Below, in pieces: positions 23,839 through 31,141 of a stretch of 31,209 nt of DNA. Positions within the stretch are counted from its first letter, which is position 1; each line of letters begins with the position of its first letter. Position numbers and translations under genes: made by a program. A model generated the notes under the pieces. That model saw only the letters and a list, made by a program, of their open reading frames with translations. It searched no databases and had not been told where the DNA came from. Location of the stretch: the NCBI GenBank assembly GCA_964554485.1, contig CAZKOX010000004.1:1-31209 (forward strand), read 5' to 3'. The DNA comes from JBBQBM01 sp964554485. Lineage in GTDB: Bacteria; Patescibacteriota; Saccharimonadia; Saccharimonadales; JAGQMS01.

Positions 23839-24098
23839 ATGATTAAAAAATCTAATGGTAGACCGCCAAAAATAACTATCGGTACGATGGATAAAATAGC
23901 TGACGCTATTCAGAATAATTACAATGTTACTGACGCTTGGTTACTGACGCTTGTCGGTACGCTAAGGTAAGTAGAGATACGTTCTATCGCTACTTAAATA
24001 CCGAACCATTGTTTACCGAAAAAATAATAGCTGCATACGAAAATCAGAGCACGTTTGTGTTGTGTCATTTATGTTCTGGTACTTATCTGACAATGTAA
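23839..24098 (+). pseudogene. Helix-turn-helix protein gene broken by a 14-bp tandem duplication
   Basis: A ribosome site GGAGG precedes ATG 23839. The frame reads 'IKKSNGRPPKITIGTMDKIA' and on to 'NNYNVTDA', then shifts and stops at 23968. The cause is visible: GTTACTGACGCTTG occurs twice in tandem (23926-23939 and 23940-23953). Removing one copy restores 'VTDACRYAKVSRDTFYRYL' and 'NTEPLFTEKIIAAYENQ' up to a TAA at 24096, an 81-aa homeodomain-like HTH protein resembling small phage or terminase-type DNA-binding proteins. The last ten residues look non-conserved, so a second lesion is possible. Probably a regulator of the mobile element. Confidence 0.8.
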
Positions 24099-24138
24099 CG
24101 AAAACTTGCACGCTTTCACTCAGTTTTTAGGAGTTTTG

Positions 24139-24315
24139 ATGTCAGACAAGGTAAGAATAATGTACGGCGGAAAATGGCGTTTGCACGTAAAAGATTGGGC
24201 GAAAAATTTGGATACCCTGAATAAGCTAATTGCTGCTACTAATAATGAACAGTTGGACACCCTCTGTAAGCTCTCTAGAGCGTCTAGGACGGGTTTTCGG
24301 GGCTTTTATGAGTAA
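24139..24315 (+). CDS. Hypothetical 58-aa protein
   Basis: AGGAG at 24129-24133 is 5 nt before ATG 24139, a good ribosome site; a TTG 33 nt earlier is not needed. The product starts 'MSDKVRIMYGGKWRLHVKDW' and is basic, soluble and without recognisable motifs. It follows the broken HTH gene on the same strand and may belong to the same element. Short length makes it uncertain. Confidence 0.45.
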   Translation: MSDKVRIMYGGKWRLHVKDWAKNLDTLNKLIAATNNEQLDTLCKLSRASRTGFRGFYE

Positions 24316-24363
24316 ATACCTATCCCTGTGGATTATGCTGTTTATCCCTGTTATTATGTTGAT

Positions 24364-25401
24364 ATGAAAAACAACACACTAACAGCACTAAAGGGCGTAA
24401 AAGTAGGACACTCTACACACTTAGATAAGCTCACAGGCTGTACAGTTATTCTCTTTGATGAACCATACCAAGTAGCATATAAAGCCTATGGTGGTGCAGT
24501 TGGTGCATTTGGAACAGAAGCAAATAAGGCAGATAAGACTAACTATGGCGAACGGGGCATATTTATCGCTGGAGGAAGCAATACGGGTTTAATGTCTGCT
24601 TCTGAAATTATGGAATGTATGCGGGAAAATAAAATTGGTTCGGTTTCGGGCAAGAACAAGGATATTTATAATCCATCTGTTGTTGGGGCTATCGTATATG
24701 ACCAAGGAATGCAGATTGCACCGTATGATCCTAAATATGGGCGTGAAGCGTATGAGAGTGCTTCAAATGATCCAGTAGTTAGCGGCAATGTTGGTGCTGG
24801 AACTGGTACGTCTGTTGGCAAGTTTCGCTGGGTGGAAGGTGGTGCTAAGACTGGTGCTATGAAGGCTGGTGTTGGTTCTGCTCGTATCGACCTTGGTAAC
24901 GGCATTATTGTTACTGCACTATCGGTAGTTAATGCTCTTGGCAATATCATTCTGCCTAATGGTGAAGTGCTTGCGGGAAATAGAGACGAACAGACTAAGA
25001 TTAAGCCATACGAGGATTTAATAGATTTTGTAACCCAAGATAGATCCAATACAACAATTTCAGTTGTTGGCATAAATGTAGACTTAGGTTCAAAGTTGCA
25101 CCTCGAAAAAGTCGCCCATCTTGCTTCGCACGGACAGGTTCGGGCAATAAACCCAGTGCATACTTCGTCTGATGGCGATACCGTTTTTGTTTTTAGCACA
25201 GGCGAACTAAAAAATCCTTTTAATAACATGTTGCAGTACTTTCAAGAGACGGAGGACAGCTTATACACGCAAGTCGATATTATCGGTCATGCTGCTGCAA
25301 GGGCTGTGCAAGAAAGCATTTATGACGCCTGTCGCTCTGCTGAAACAATCCAATTCGAACAAGCATATAAAGGAATTATTCCTTCATGCAACGATGTTTA
25401 G
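24364..25401 (+). CDS. Peptidase family S58 (DmpA/P1/NylC-like) N-terminal-nucleophile hydrolase
   Basis: This family self-cleaves and uses the new N-terminal Thr/Ser as nucleophile for aminopeptidase or amidase activity. Diagnostic segments are 'LKGVKVGHSTH', 'AYGGAVGAFGTE' (usually GG..GT), 'NVGAGTGTSVGK', 'GVGSARIDLGNGIIVTALSVVNALG' and 'SNTTISVVGINVDL', where the Asn-Thr bond (residues 241-242 counted from an upstream GTG at 24328) is the expected cleavage site, followed by 'VRAINPVHTSSDGDTVF'. The ATG at 24364 gives 345 aa; a TATTAT box lies 6 nt upstream. Substrate unknown. Complete and apparently intact, unlike its neighbours. Confidence 0.87.
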   Translation: MKNNTLTALKGVKVGHSTHLDKLTGCTVILFDEPYQVAYKAYGGAVGAFGTEANKADKTNYGERGIFIAGGSNTGLMSASEIMECMRENKIGSVSGKNKDIYNPSVVGAIVYDQGMQIAPYDPKYGREAYESASNDPVVSGNVGAGTGTSVGKFRWVEGGAKTGAMKAGVGSARIDLGNGIIVTALSVVNALGNIILPNGEVLAGNRDEQTKIKPYEDLIDFVTQDRSNTTISVVGINVDLGSKLHLEKVAHLASHGQVRAINPVHTSSDGDTVFVFSTGELKNPFNNMLQYFQETEDSLYTQVDIIGHAAARAVQESIYDACRSAETIQFEQAYKGIIPSCNDV

Positions 25402-25422
25402 AACTTGTAAAGCTCATTATTG

Positions 25423-25512
25423 TATAATATGTAAAATAACAGGGGTGGGCGAAAAATACATAAGCACTTGACAGGCACCCTTGTCGGTAAATATCAGGGT
25501 CTACCCCTGTTA
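25423..25512 (+). ncRNA. Candidate small structured RNA
   Basis: TATAAT at 25423-25428 (preceded by TG) would start transcription near 25435, just before TAACAGGGGT (25437-25446), which is perfectly complementary to ACCCCTGTTA (25503-25512). The enclosed 56 nt contain GACA/TGTC and GGGT/ACCC pairings. The 172-bp gap contains no credible ORF. No known family is recognised. Alternatively the inverted repeat is a terminator or binding site for flanking genes. Confidence 0.4.
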
Positions 25513-25573
25513 TGGTATGTCGCTGAATGTTGATTGTGCGACATAAGTTGGACATATTGTCCATAGAATAGTA

Positions 25574-26104
25574 TTAAAAATCTAGTTCGTAGCGTCTATC
25601 GCCATCATCGAATTCTTCTAATCTCTCGAAACCGTGCTTATTCACGACAGCTTGGCTTGCTAGGTTTTCATCGTGAACATGGGCAACCATACCTTTAGCT
25701 TGGAGTTGTTCTTTGGCAATATCGAACAGCTCTTTGGTGGCTTTTGTTCCAATACCTTGCCCTCTGAATTCTGGCAGAACAGCAAAACCAAATTCATAAT
25801 AGCCTTGCTTTTTATCAGACCAAAGTCCAGCATAGCCAGCGAACTTACCGTCTTGCTCTACTGCGTATCGAGCCATTACGCCCCTGTCCCATGCACCTTC
25901 GAATTCTTCTATGGTTCTTTCTGCGGAAGTCTTATCTATAACACGCTTAGCCCAGGGCACAAATCTCTGTACGGGTTCATCATCAACCAGCCTTACGAGG
26001 TTGTCTTCATCACCATGACGGAATAGACGTAAATGAATGGTTGAATCAGGGACATCGAATTCAGCAGGTGGTCTATGCTCAAAAGGAGGTATTTGATTTT
26101 TCAT
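25574..26104 (-). CDS. GNAT-family N-acetyltransferase (RimJ/RimL type)
   Basis: The 176-aa protein has the Acetyltransf_3-like layout: 'IHLRLFRHGDEDNLVRLVDDE' at the start, 'YAVEQDGKFAGYAGLWSDK' in the middle, and the acetyl-CoA loop 'RGQGIGTKATKELFDIAKEQL' at about residues 114-134, ending 'NLASQAVVNKHGFERL'. It would acetylate an amino group of a protein, small molecule or antibiotic; the substrate cannot be told. GGAGG lies 12 nt before the ATG. It is 4 nt downstream of the PQ-loop-like gene on the same strand. Confidence 0.88.
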   Translation of the reverse strand: MKNQIPPFEHRPPAEFDVPDSTIHLRLFRHGDEDNLVRLVDDEPVQRFVPWAKRVIDKTSAERTIEEFEGAWDRGVMARYAVEQDGKFAGYAGLWSDKKQGYYEFGFAVLPEFRGQGIGTKATKELFDIAKEQLQAKGMVAHVHDENLASQAVVNKHGFERLEEFDDGDRRYELDF

Positions 26105-26108
26105 GTCT

Positions 26109-26708
26109 TTATTCTACCTCCGTATGCAAAAGGCTCTTTTGTGTTCTTCCTCTTGATGACAGAACCGCCATTACACCATTGACTAAAGTTAGATATAGGA
26201 CGAAGGCATAGGTTTCAAATGTCCACGTCTGGATTGTAAACATACTAAGTAGAAAGCCTCCTGTACTGATTGCATACGCTACCCAACTTTCAGTTTCTGG
26301 GTGCTTATAGCATTTGATGATAGTAGGTACAGCAGCTAACAAATCAGCCATCAAAGCAAACAATATCGCCAGATTGGCGTTGTCGGTAACTGCCCAAAGA
26401 GTTATGCCTACTATCGCTGCTATTAACAAGTAGTAGTCCATTGGTCGGCTTTTCCAGTATGCTTTCTTATTAAGAAAGGAAGCAGCGAAAACCAGTAGTG
26501 GGGTAAAGCCACTAACAAATGTTACCCACGAGACACCTTCAACACCTTGTGCTCGTTGCGCCACGAAAGTAATCATGGGGAATAGACCCCATAAAATCCA
26601 TGTAACACGATTCGGTTGAGATTTTCCAGTTATTGTTTCGTATAGATAGTAGAACCCGCCAAGTGAGGCAATAATTGCACCTATAATTGCAAAATATTCT
26701 GGAATCAT
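26109..26708 (-). CDS. PQ-loop-like polytopic membrane protein
   Basis: The protein has 199 aa and about six to seven hydrophobic helices. It seems internally duplicated: 'LGGFYYLYETITGKSQPNRVTWILWG' in the first half and 'LLAAVPTIIKCYKHPETESWVAYAIS' in the second both show a Pro-x-x-x-x-Trp pattern after a short loop, as in PQ-loop/SWEET-type carriers. The transported molecule is not evident. No ribosome site; TATTAT repeats lie just before the ATG. Forms a pair with the GNAT gene. Confidence 0.6.
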   Translation of the reverse strand: MIPEYFAIIGAIIASLGGFYYLYETITGKSQPNRVTWILWGLFPMITFVAQRAQGVEGVSWVTFVSGFTPLLVFAASFLNKKAYWKSRPMDYYLLIAAIVGITLWAVTDNANLAILFALMADLLAAVPTIIKCYKHPETESWVAYAISTGGFLLSMFTIQTWTFETYAFVLYLTLVNGVMAVLSSRGRTQKSLLHTEVE

Positions 26709-26738
26709 TGGAATAATAATAACACCGTAATACTAACT

Positions 26739-27011
26739 CTATAATAAGATTCGTAGACTTGATGAAATTCTATCGCCTCTTAGGCTACAAGCTTTTCTTA
26801 AATCATCTAGCATACTTTTGGCTTCTTCAGAGTATTCCAACAGATGATTAAGCAGTTCGTGTAGGGTATGTTCGACCCGACCAGTCAAAGCACCGTCCGA
26901 AAGGACGGTTTTTTGACTGGTTAAAGGAAGTCTGTTTCTGGCTACGAGTAGAGTTGCATGATCACATAAACTAACCATGGTTTCTTTTTGGAGAACATGG
27001 TTATCGTTCAT
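26739..27011 (-). CDS. Hypothetical 90-aa protein containing a palindrome in its gene
   Basis: GAGGTG is about 5 nt before ATG 27011, a fair ribosome site. The product is soluble and its C-terminal half looks helical ('HTLHELLNHLLEYSEEAKSMLDDLRKA'). No family is recognised. Codons in the middle ('LTSQKTVLSDGALTG') are produced by a 40-bp palindrome, so either the palindrome inserted into the gene or the ORF is only partly real. Confidence 0.45.
   Translation of the reverse strand: MNDNHVLQKETMVSLCDHATLLVARNRLPLTSQKTVLSDGALTGRVEHTLHELLNHLLEYSEEAKSMLDDLRKACSLRGDRISSSLRILL
26881..26920 (+). repeat. 40-bp palindrome with terminator features inside the 90-aa ORF
   Basis: Outer arms CCAGTCAAA/TTTGACTGG enclose ACCGTCC-GAAA-GGACGGT, followed on the + strand by TTTTTT. 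It has the form of an intrinsic terminator for + strand (antisense) transcription, yet no + strand gene lies upstream. Confidence 0.75.
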
Positions 27012-27038
27012 TGTTCACCTCAACAGGCTTGCGGAATA

Positions 27039-27956
27039 TTATAAAAATATAGCCACGAATACAGGAACGTATATAAAAGCGAATAGTGTACTTAGCATCA
27101 CAGTTAGCGACGCCTCTTCTGGCCGGGCTTTTAGGTAGGTCGCATAAGTAACGGTGTTGATTGCCATAGGCGTAACAGAAAGCACTAACATGATTTTATG
27201 AACGTCATTGCTAAATAAGTGAAAATTTGAACTATCGAGGTATACAAACAAGCCTATAGCTAATGGATATGCTAGAAATTTCGCTACAAAACTAAGAACA
27301 GTGAAAGTTCTACTAAATGTTGATTTGCCTACAGCTGAAAGACCGATACCGAGCATCATCATTCCAAATACCGTGTATGCACCACTAAAATATGTAAACG
27401 TTGATGTTAGCGAAGATGAAAATTGTACATCAAAATTGCTTGCTATTATGCCCAAAAGAAAAGCATATATAACTGGCAGCTTTAATGCTTTTACGGCAGC
27501 TTCTTTCGCAGATGCTTGGCTTTTTGCGAGAACATAATACCCTCTAGTGCTTTCATACAAAATAAGCCCGAGCGTTGAGAACACAGCAATACTTAAACCA
27601 TTATCACCAAACATAGAAAGAATTAACGGAATACCGAAGTATCCTGTATTGCCTGTTCCTGCAATGAAGCCTAATAAGTTTTGTTCACTTGTTTTCCAAA
27701 ATAAACCTCCGATTTAGAAGAATATAATCGACAATAAGCAAGCGACAGTAAAGAATATAACTGGCAGAGCTAGGTAGTTGTTATTATGGGGTGCGGTAGC
27801 AACACCGTTGAATACTACCACTGGCGCAATGATGTATATAAGTAGACTTGAGATGGTTTTACGGTCTGCTCTTAGGAAACGTCCCGCAATGTAGCCAAGG
27901 ACAACAATTATGTACAAGGGATAAATCTTATCGATTAAATGAAAAAAGTCGTTCAT
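27039..27956 (-). pseudogene. AEC-family (auxin efflux carrier/malate permease-like) transporter interrupted by an in-frame stop
   Basis: The first 80 codons ('HLIDKIYPLYIIVVLGYIAG' ... 'ACLLSIIFF') end at TAA 27714-27716. The same frame continues without shift through 'IGGLFWKTSEQNLLGFIAGT' and 'NTGYFGIPLILSMFG' to 'VFVAIFL'. Without the stop the product would be about 305 aa with ~10 helices, the normal AEC length. AEC carriers export or import organic acids or amino acids. The lesion is one nonsense codon, so it is either a very recent pseudogene, a sequencing error, or read-through. TATACT is 9 nt before the ATG. Confidence 0.8.
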
Positions 27957-27965
27957 TTGAGCCGT

Positions 27966-27971
27966 AGTATA
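27966..27971 (-). promoter_or_regulatory. -10 box (TATACT) for the AEC transporter
   Basis: On the minus strand TATACT is 9 nt before ATG 27956, again with no ribosome site. The rest of the 211-bp gap to 28168 contains no ORF or repeat that I can identify. Confidence 0.45.
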
Positions 27972-28150
27972 TCTTAGTTAACTAATGGCGCGTAAGTTGC
28001 AACTGCAAAGGTTTGATTGCATTAATTTGTTTTTTGGACTTTTTGACACTCTACTATTCATGAAGTATATGTGCAAGTCAAAATTGAAGTGGAATCAGGT
28101 ACAGAATATCTACTTATAAACTGGTTTACTCATGCTGCTAATTTGTGAGA

Positions 28151-28156
28151 TATACT
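28151..28156 (+). promoter_or_regulatory. -10 box (TATACT) for the dolichol-kinase-like gene
   Basis: TATACT is 11 nt before ATG 28168. AGAGGG lies between them and could be a weak ribosome site, so leaderless versus short leader is undecided. Confidence 0.4.
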
Positions 28157-28167
28157 AGAGGGTATAT

Positions 28168-28854
28168 ATGTTGCTTTTTACCTATTCTGGTTTTTTGACG
28201 TCTGTAATTTTAGTACTTGGGTTTTTACTTCTTGTATTAATAGGTGAGTATTTTCGTAAAAACAATATCTTAAAAGGCGAGAATGCACGCAAGTTTGTTC
28301 ATGCCTTTGCTGGAACCTGGGGCGCTTTATGGCCAGTGTTTTTGGATCTACGGTCGATAGCGGTTCTGATGGGGCTAGGATCAATTGCTGCGATTGTACT
28401 TCGAAAACTGAGCATTTTTAGGTCGATTTATGGCGTCCGCAGACTTTCAGCTGGAGAAATATTAATCGGTCTGGGTTTAGCGCTTTCGGCGCTACTAGCC
28501 AATAACGGCGCAGTATTTTCGAGCGCTGTGCTGATTATTGCCTGGAGTGACTCGGCAGCTGCATTGTTTGGGTTAAGATATGGGAAAAACAATACCTATA
28601 AAGTTCTTGGATCAAAAAAATCCGTTATAGGTTCACTTGCATTTTTTGTTTCCACGGTAGTGGTCCTGATGAGTTACATGTATTACACCCTAGGACCGAG
28701 TATGCTAGGAAATTTTGATCAACTTGTCGGTGCTTTAGGACTAAGCATATTTATTAGTACCTGTTTGACGGTCGTAGAAATTATTGGCGTCTATGGTGTT
28801 GATAATCTTACAATACCGTTGTTTGCAACAATTGTTCTAAATATTTTAGGCTGA
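28168..28854 (+). CDS. Dolichol/phytol-kinase-like CTP-dependent lipid kinase
   Basis: The 228-aa protein has seven or so transmembrane helices and the family motifs: 'RKFVHAFAGTWGALWP', 'GVRRLSAGEILIGLGLALSAL', 'IIAWSDSAAALFGLRYGKN', 'GSKKSVIGSLAFF' and 'VVEIIGVYGVDNLTIPLFATI'. This is the SEC59/VTE5/Dgk1 group, which phosphorylates polyprenol, phytol or diacylglycerol with CTP. In a bacterium lacking lipid synthesis it may salvage host lipids or isoprenols; that is inference. The 3' end overlaps the convergent DUF5661-like gene by 9 bp. Confidence 0.87.
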   Translation: MLLFTYSGFLTSVILVLGFLLLVLIGEYFRKNNILKGENARKFVHAFAGTWGALWPVFLDLRSIAVLMGLGSIAAIVLRKLSIFRSIYGVRRLSAGEILIGLGLALSALLANNGAVFSSAVLIIAWSDSAAALFGLRYGKNNTYKVLGSKKSVIGSLAFFVSTVVVLMSYMYYTLGPSMLGNFDQLVGALGLSIFISTCLTVVEIIGVYGVDNLTIPLFATIVLNILG

Positions 28855-29235
28855 AACTGAAGACCACTCTTCGTGGAATTCTTGTCGCTTTTTTTGAACC
28901 CATGCTTTTTTTGCTTCGTCGTCGGGGTATTTTTCCTTGCCTTTGTCTTCAAGTTCTTCAAGAAGAGAATAATACTTCGGAACTTCTAATAGATGTTCGT
29001 AAGCGATTTTACCGGATGAGTGATAGTCAAATTTTTCAATAACCTTAGTAGCCTCGCCACCTAATATACCCGAGTGTTCTTGCTCTTCTTTGATGCCTTG
29101 TATAAATTCTCCGAGATCGACTCTATCCCAGTCTACGCCGATTTCATCACCAATCTTTTTAGCGTGAGCTAAAGTTAAATTCGGCCATTTTTTTGTATAG
29201 TTATGCTTATAAAAGTCTTTAGTTGAAGTACTCAT
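28846..29235 (-). CDS. DUF5661-like protein
   Basis: The 129-aa soluble protein has the typical pattern 'AKKIGDEIGVDWDRVDLGEFIQGIKEEQEHSG' of DUF5661 proteins, followed by 'YEHLLEVPKYYSLLEELEDKGKE'. The family has no known function. A ribosome site (AAGGAGA) precedes the ATG. It is convergent with the lipid kinase gene. Confidence 0.7.
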   Translation of the reverse strand: MSTSTKDFYKHNYTKKWPNLTLAHAKKIGDEIGVDWDRVDLGEFIQGIKEEQEHSGILGGEATKVIEKFDYHSSGKIAYEHLLEVPKYYSLLEELEDKGKEKYPDDEAKKAWVQKKRQEFHEEWSSVSA

Positions 29236-29358
29236 TTTTTCTCCTTATTTCAATAAACACGGATTTCACGTCAATAAATCAAACATCACCTTATTCATTA
29301 GGAAATTAGGTTTATTAGCGCGGGATTCGTGTACTTATAGTATAAACTGTTTCTAGAT

Positions 29359-29859
29359 ATGGTGGGAATAAAAAGAACAAAAGCTCAAAATAGTATCGAA
29401 CAATTTGTCTATGGAGCTACAGACGGTACGGTCACGACTTTTGCGGTAGTAGCAGGTTCGGCAGGAGCAGGGTTCTCGTCAAACGTAGCATTTATTCTCG
29501 GTATCGCGAATTTACTTGCTGATGGGTTTTCAATGGGAGTTAGCTCTTACCTTGCTTTTATGACAGAGGTAAAAATGACACGGATAAAGGCGTTTAATAA
29601 GGCGTTTCTGACTTTTCTGAGCTTCATTACTGTAGGCACTATTCCGCTGCTTTCTTTCCTATTGTTTAACGATCATCTATTCTTCTGGTCTTGTATCTTT
29701 ACGGCAGCAGGTTTTTTGTTTATTGGATCATTAAAGGGATATGTGCTAAAAGATAGTGGTTATTTCAGAAGTATATTCGGGACTCTATTACTTGGCGGCA
29801 TAGCGGCCGGGGTTGCGTATTTTCTTGGCGATATATTGGAATCAATAATAATTAATTAA
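29359..29859 (+). CDS. VIT1/CCC1-family metal transporter, short form
   Basis: The first helices show the VIT signature 'QFVYGATDGTVTTFAVVAGSAGAGFSSNVAFILGIANLLADGFSMGVSSYLA', which is the metal-translocating part with Asp and Glu/Met residues. The cytosolic metal-binding helices between TM2 and TM3 are reduced to a short stretch ('EVKMTRIKAFNKAF'), giving only 166 aa against ~230 for full members. It likely moves Fe2+ or Mn2+. There is no ribosome site; TATAGTATAAAC lies 12-17 nt upstream. A GTG one codon later is an alternative start. Confidence 0.85.
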   Translation: MVGIKRTKAQNSIEQFVYGATDGTVTTFAVVAGSAGAGFSSNVAFILGIANLLADGFSMGVSSYLAFMTEVKMTRIKAFNKAFLTFLSFITVGTIPLLSFLLFNDHLFFWSCIFTAAGFLFIGSLKGYVLKDSGYFRSIFGTLLLGGIAAGVAYFLGDILESIIIN

Positions 29860-29891
29860 AAAACCCGGTCTTATCGCCGGGTTTTTTAATT
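29854..29891. terminator. Bidirectional intrinsic terminator between the VIT gene and tRNA-His
   Basis: AATTAAAAAACCCGG / CCGGGTTTTTTAATT, a 15-bp stem with an 8-nt loop and T runs on both strands. It starts at the VIT stop region and its other arm touches the tRNA-His CCA end, so it serves both genes. Confidence 0.92.
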
Positions 29892-29968
29892 GGGGTGGCT
29901 GATGGGGGTCGAACCCACGACATTCAGTACCACAAACTGACGCTCTAACCAACTGAGCTACAGCCACC
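29891..29968 (-). tRNA. tRNA-His(GUG)
   Basis: Acceptor GTGGCTG/CAGCCAC with an encoded G-1 opposite C73, D stem GCTC/GAGC, anticodon stem TCAGT/ACTGA with loop TTGTGGT (anticodon GTG) and a standard T arm GTGGG/CCCAT-type around TTCGACC, ending in encoded CCA. The extra 5' G is the identity mark of tRNA-His. Confidence 0.96.
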
Positions 29969-30019
29969 ATGCTACTAGCAAGGAGATTGTAGCATTTACC
30001 TCTGTTGTTTGCTAGGGCA

Positions 30020-30346
30020 TTATGCTATTTTTTTGGTAGTCTTTCCCTTTGATTTGTCGTAAGGACGCTGGACGGCAAAATAGTAAATCGGTGCAGCTAG
30101 ACCATTAAGTCCTACGAAATGTAGGATTATCCATACTACGCGATTTGGTACGTCAGGGTGCGATAAGACGTGGACTAAAGTAATGATCCACCAGACAAAC
30201 AAGGCTACACCAACCAAGATCATTGGCAACAACACTGCCATAGCGATTGTTCCCGCCGCAGTACAAGTACTGTTACTGCTCTGTAGTACGCCGTCGACGT
30301 AACAGTAGCCGTTTATATATTCAACCGATTTTGCGAATAGGTCCAT
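30020..30346 (-). CDS. Small membrane protein with PLDc_N-like end
   Basis: The 108-aa protein has a polar start with a Cys pair ('GYCYVDGVLQSSNSTC'), two hydrophobic helices (about 28-58 and 72-93) and a basic tail 'YDKSKGKTTKKIA'. The segment 'LVHVLSHPDVPNRVVWIILHFVGLNGLAAPIYYF' resembles PLDc_N or superinfection-immunity-type membrane domains. Function unknown. AAGGAG precedes the ATG at a normal distance. Confidence 0.65.
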   Translation of the reverse strand: MDLFAKSVEYINGYCYVDGVLQSSNSTCTAAGTIAMAVLLPMILVGVALFVWWIITLVHVLSHPDVPNRVVWIILHFVGLNGLAAPIYYFAVQRPYDKSKGKTTKKIA

Positions 30347-30414
30347 TTGTATCTCCTTATGATTCTAATGAATACAATATAGCACTACTGATGGCGGTAG
30401 TGGATAATATTGTT

Positions 30415-30834
30415 TTATTCTTCGGTATGTTCTGCGGCTTCTGAATCAGCTTGAGTTTTGTGAACAGTTCCGAATGGATGATGAACGGGTGCATAGATTG
30501 AGTATAGTTTTAATGGCTCATCACCAGAGTTAACAATATTATGCCAAGTTCCAGCAGGTACGAATATCGCAAAATCATCCTCGGCGTCCCACTCTTGAGT
30601 AAGTTGTTCTTTACTAGCGCCCATTACTACTTTCGCTTTACCTTGTTCGAGTCTAAGAAACTGATCGGTGTCGGGGTGTACCTCGAGACCTACATCACCA
30701 CCAACAGGAATGGTCATGAGTGTCATCTGGAAATAGGTGCCTGTCCATCCGGCGGTCCGAAAATTTTCATTTGCTTTGGTTAGTTTTTCGATGTTGACCA
30801 CGTAAGGTTTTGGTCCCATATCATTAATGTCCAT
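30415..30834 (-). CDS. Cupin-domain protein
   Basis: The single-domain cupin (139 aa) has motif 1 'VGLEVHPDTDQFLRLEQGKAKV' and motif 2 'FVPAGTWHNIVN', giving His and Glu/Gln positions for a metal ion in the beta-barrel. Such small cupins are isomerases, dioxygenases or binding proteins; the substrate is not predictable. The gene has GGAGAA before the ATG and a TATAAT box about 25 nt further upstream. It precedes the small membrane protein gene on the same strand, separated by 68 bp. Confidence 0.85.
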   Translation of the reverse strand: MDINDMGPKPYVVNIEKLTKANENFRTAGWTGTYFQMTLMTIPVGGDVGLEVHPDTDQFLRLEQGKAKVVMGASKEQLTQEWDAEDDFAIFVPAGTWHNIVNSGDEPLKLYSIYAPVHHPFGTVHKTQADSEAAEHTEE

Positions 30835-30925
30835 AGCTTTCTCCTCTTTACATACATATTATACTTCTCCGGTTTGAGTCATTCCATTGATTTACTGCAA
30901 GAATAGTTTTTGAAAGAGACATAAA

Positions 30926-30965
30926 AATAAAAGTACCCGTTCATCGACGAACGGGTACTTTTATT
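30926..30965 (-). terminator. Strong intrinsic terminator after the tRNA-Arg fragment
   Basis: A 17-bp stem (AATAAAAGTACCCGTTC / GAACGGGTACTTTTATT) with loop ATCGAC. On the minus strand it comes directly after the CCA of the partial tRNA-Arg copy, so a transcript crossing the insert would end here. Confidence 0.9.
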
Positions 30966-30982
30966 GGTGCCCCGGGCAGGAC
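30959..30982 (-). repeat. Partial copy of tRNA-Arg 3' end (24-bp repeat)
   Basis: Identical to 31136-31159, covering the T-stem 3' strand, acceptor 3' strand, CCA and following AT-rich bases of tRNA-Arg. The two copies are 177 bp apart. The rest of the tRNA is absent from this copy. Confidence 0.95.
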
Positions 30983-31110
30983 AGTGCACGACTGCACCCA
31001 TGCTCGAATCCACAGTAGCGGATTCTGTGCGTTGGTTTGTCGACGACCCAGCGACCATAGCGCCAGCAAGCTGTCGCGGTCGCAGAACCAACTCTATCTA
31101 AGATACCAAT
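30983..31110 (-). ncRNA. Candidate structured RNA between the two tRNA-Arg 3' ends
   Basis: Nested pairings on the minus strand include GTTGGTT/AACCAAC enclosing GCGACC/GGTCGC and CAGC/GCTG, then GAATCC/GGATTC overlapping CACAG/CTGTG in a possible pseudoknot, and GTGCA/TGCAC next to the tRNA 3' fragment. A terminator precedes it and another follows it. No ORF of note and no known family is recognised. It could be an independent RNA ending in a tRNA-like CCA, or an integration remnant. Confidence 0.45.
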
Positions 31111-31111
31111 A

Positions 31112-31139
31112 AAAAAGCCCCAAAGAATGGGACTGTTTT
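31112..31139 (-). terminator. Intrinsic terminator after tRNA-Arg
   Basis: On the minus strand AGTCCCA...TGGGGCT (one G-T pair) is followed by a run of T. It lies 3-30 nt past the CCA of the intact tRNA-Arg. Confidence 0.7.
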
Positions 31140-31141
31140 AT

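Noticed and set aside
24106..24138. TTG start extending the 58-aa ORF
   Set aside because: The ATG at 24139 has a well-spaced AGGAG, the TTG has none.
30959..31110. tmRNA
   Set aside because: There is no tag-peptide reading frame, no alanine-type G-U acceptor, and no matching 5' acceptor strand; the region is also much shorter than a tmRNA.
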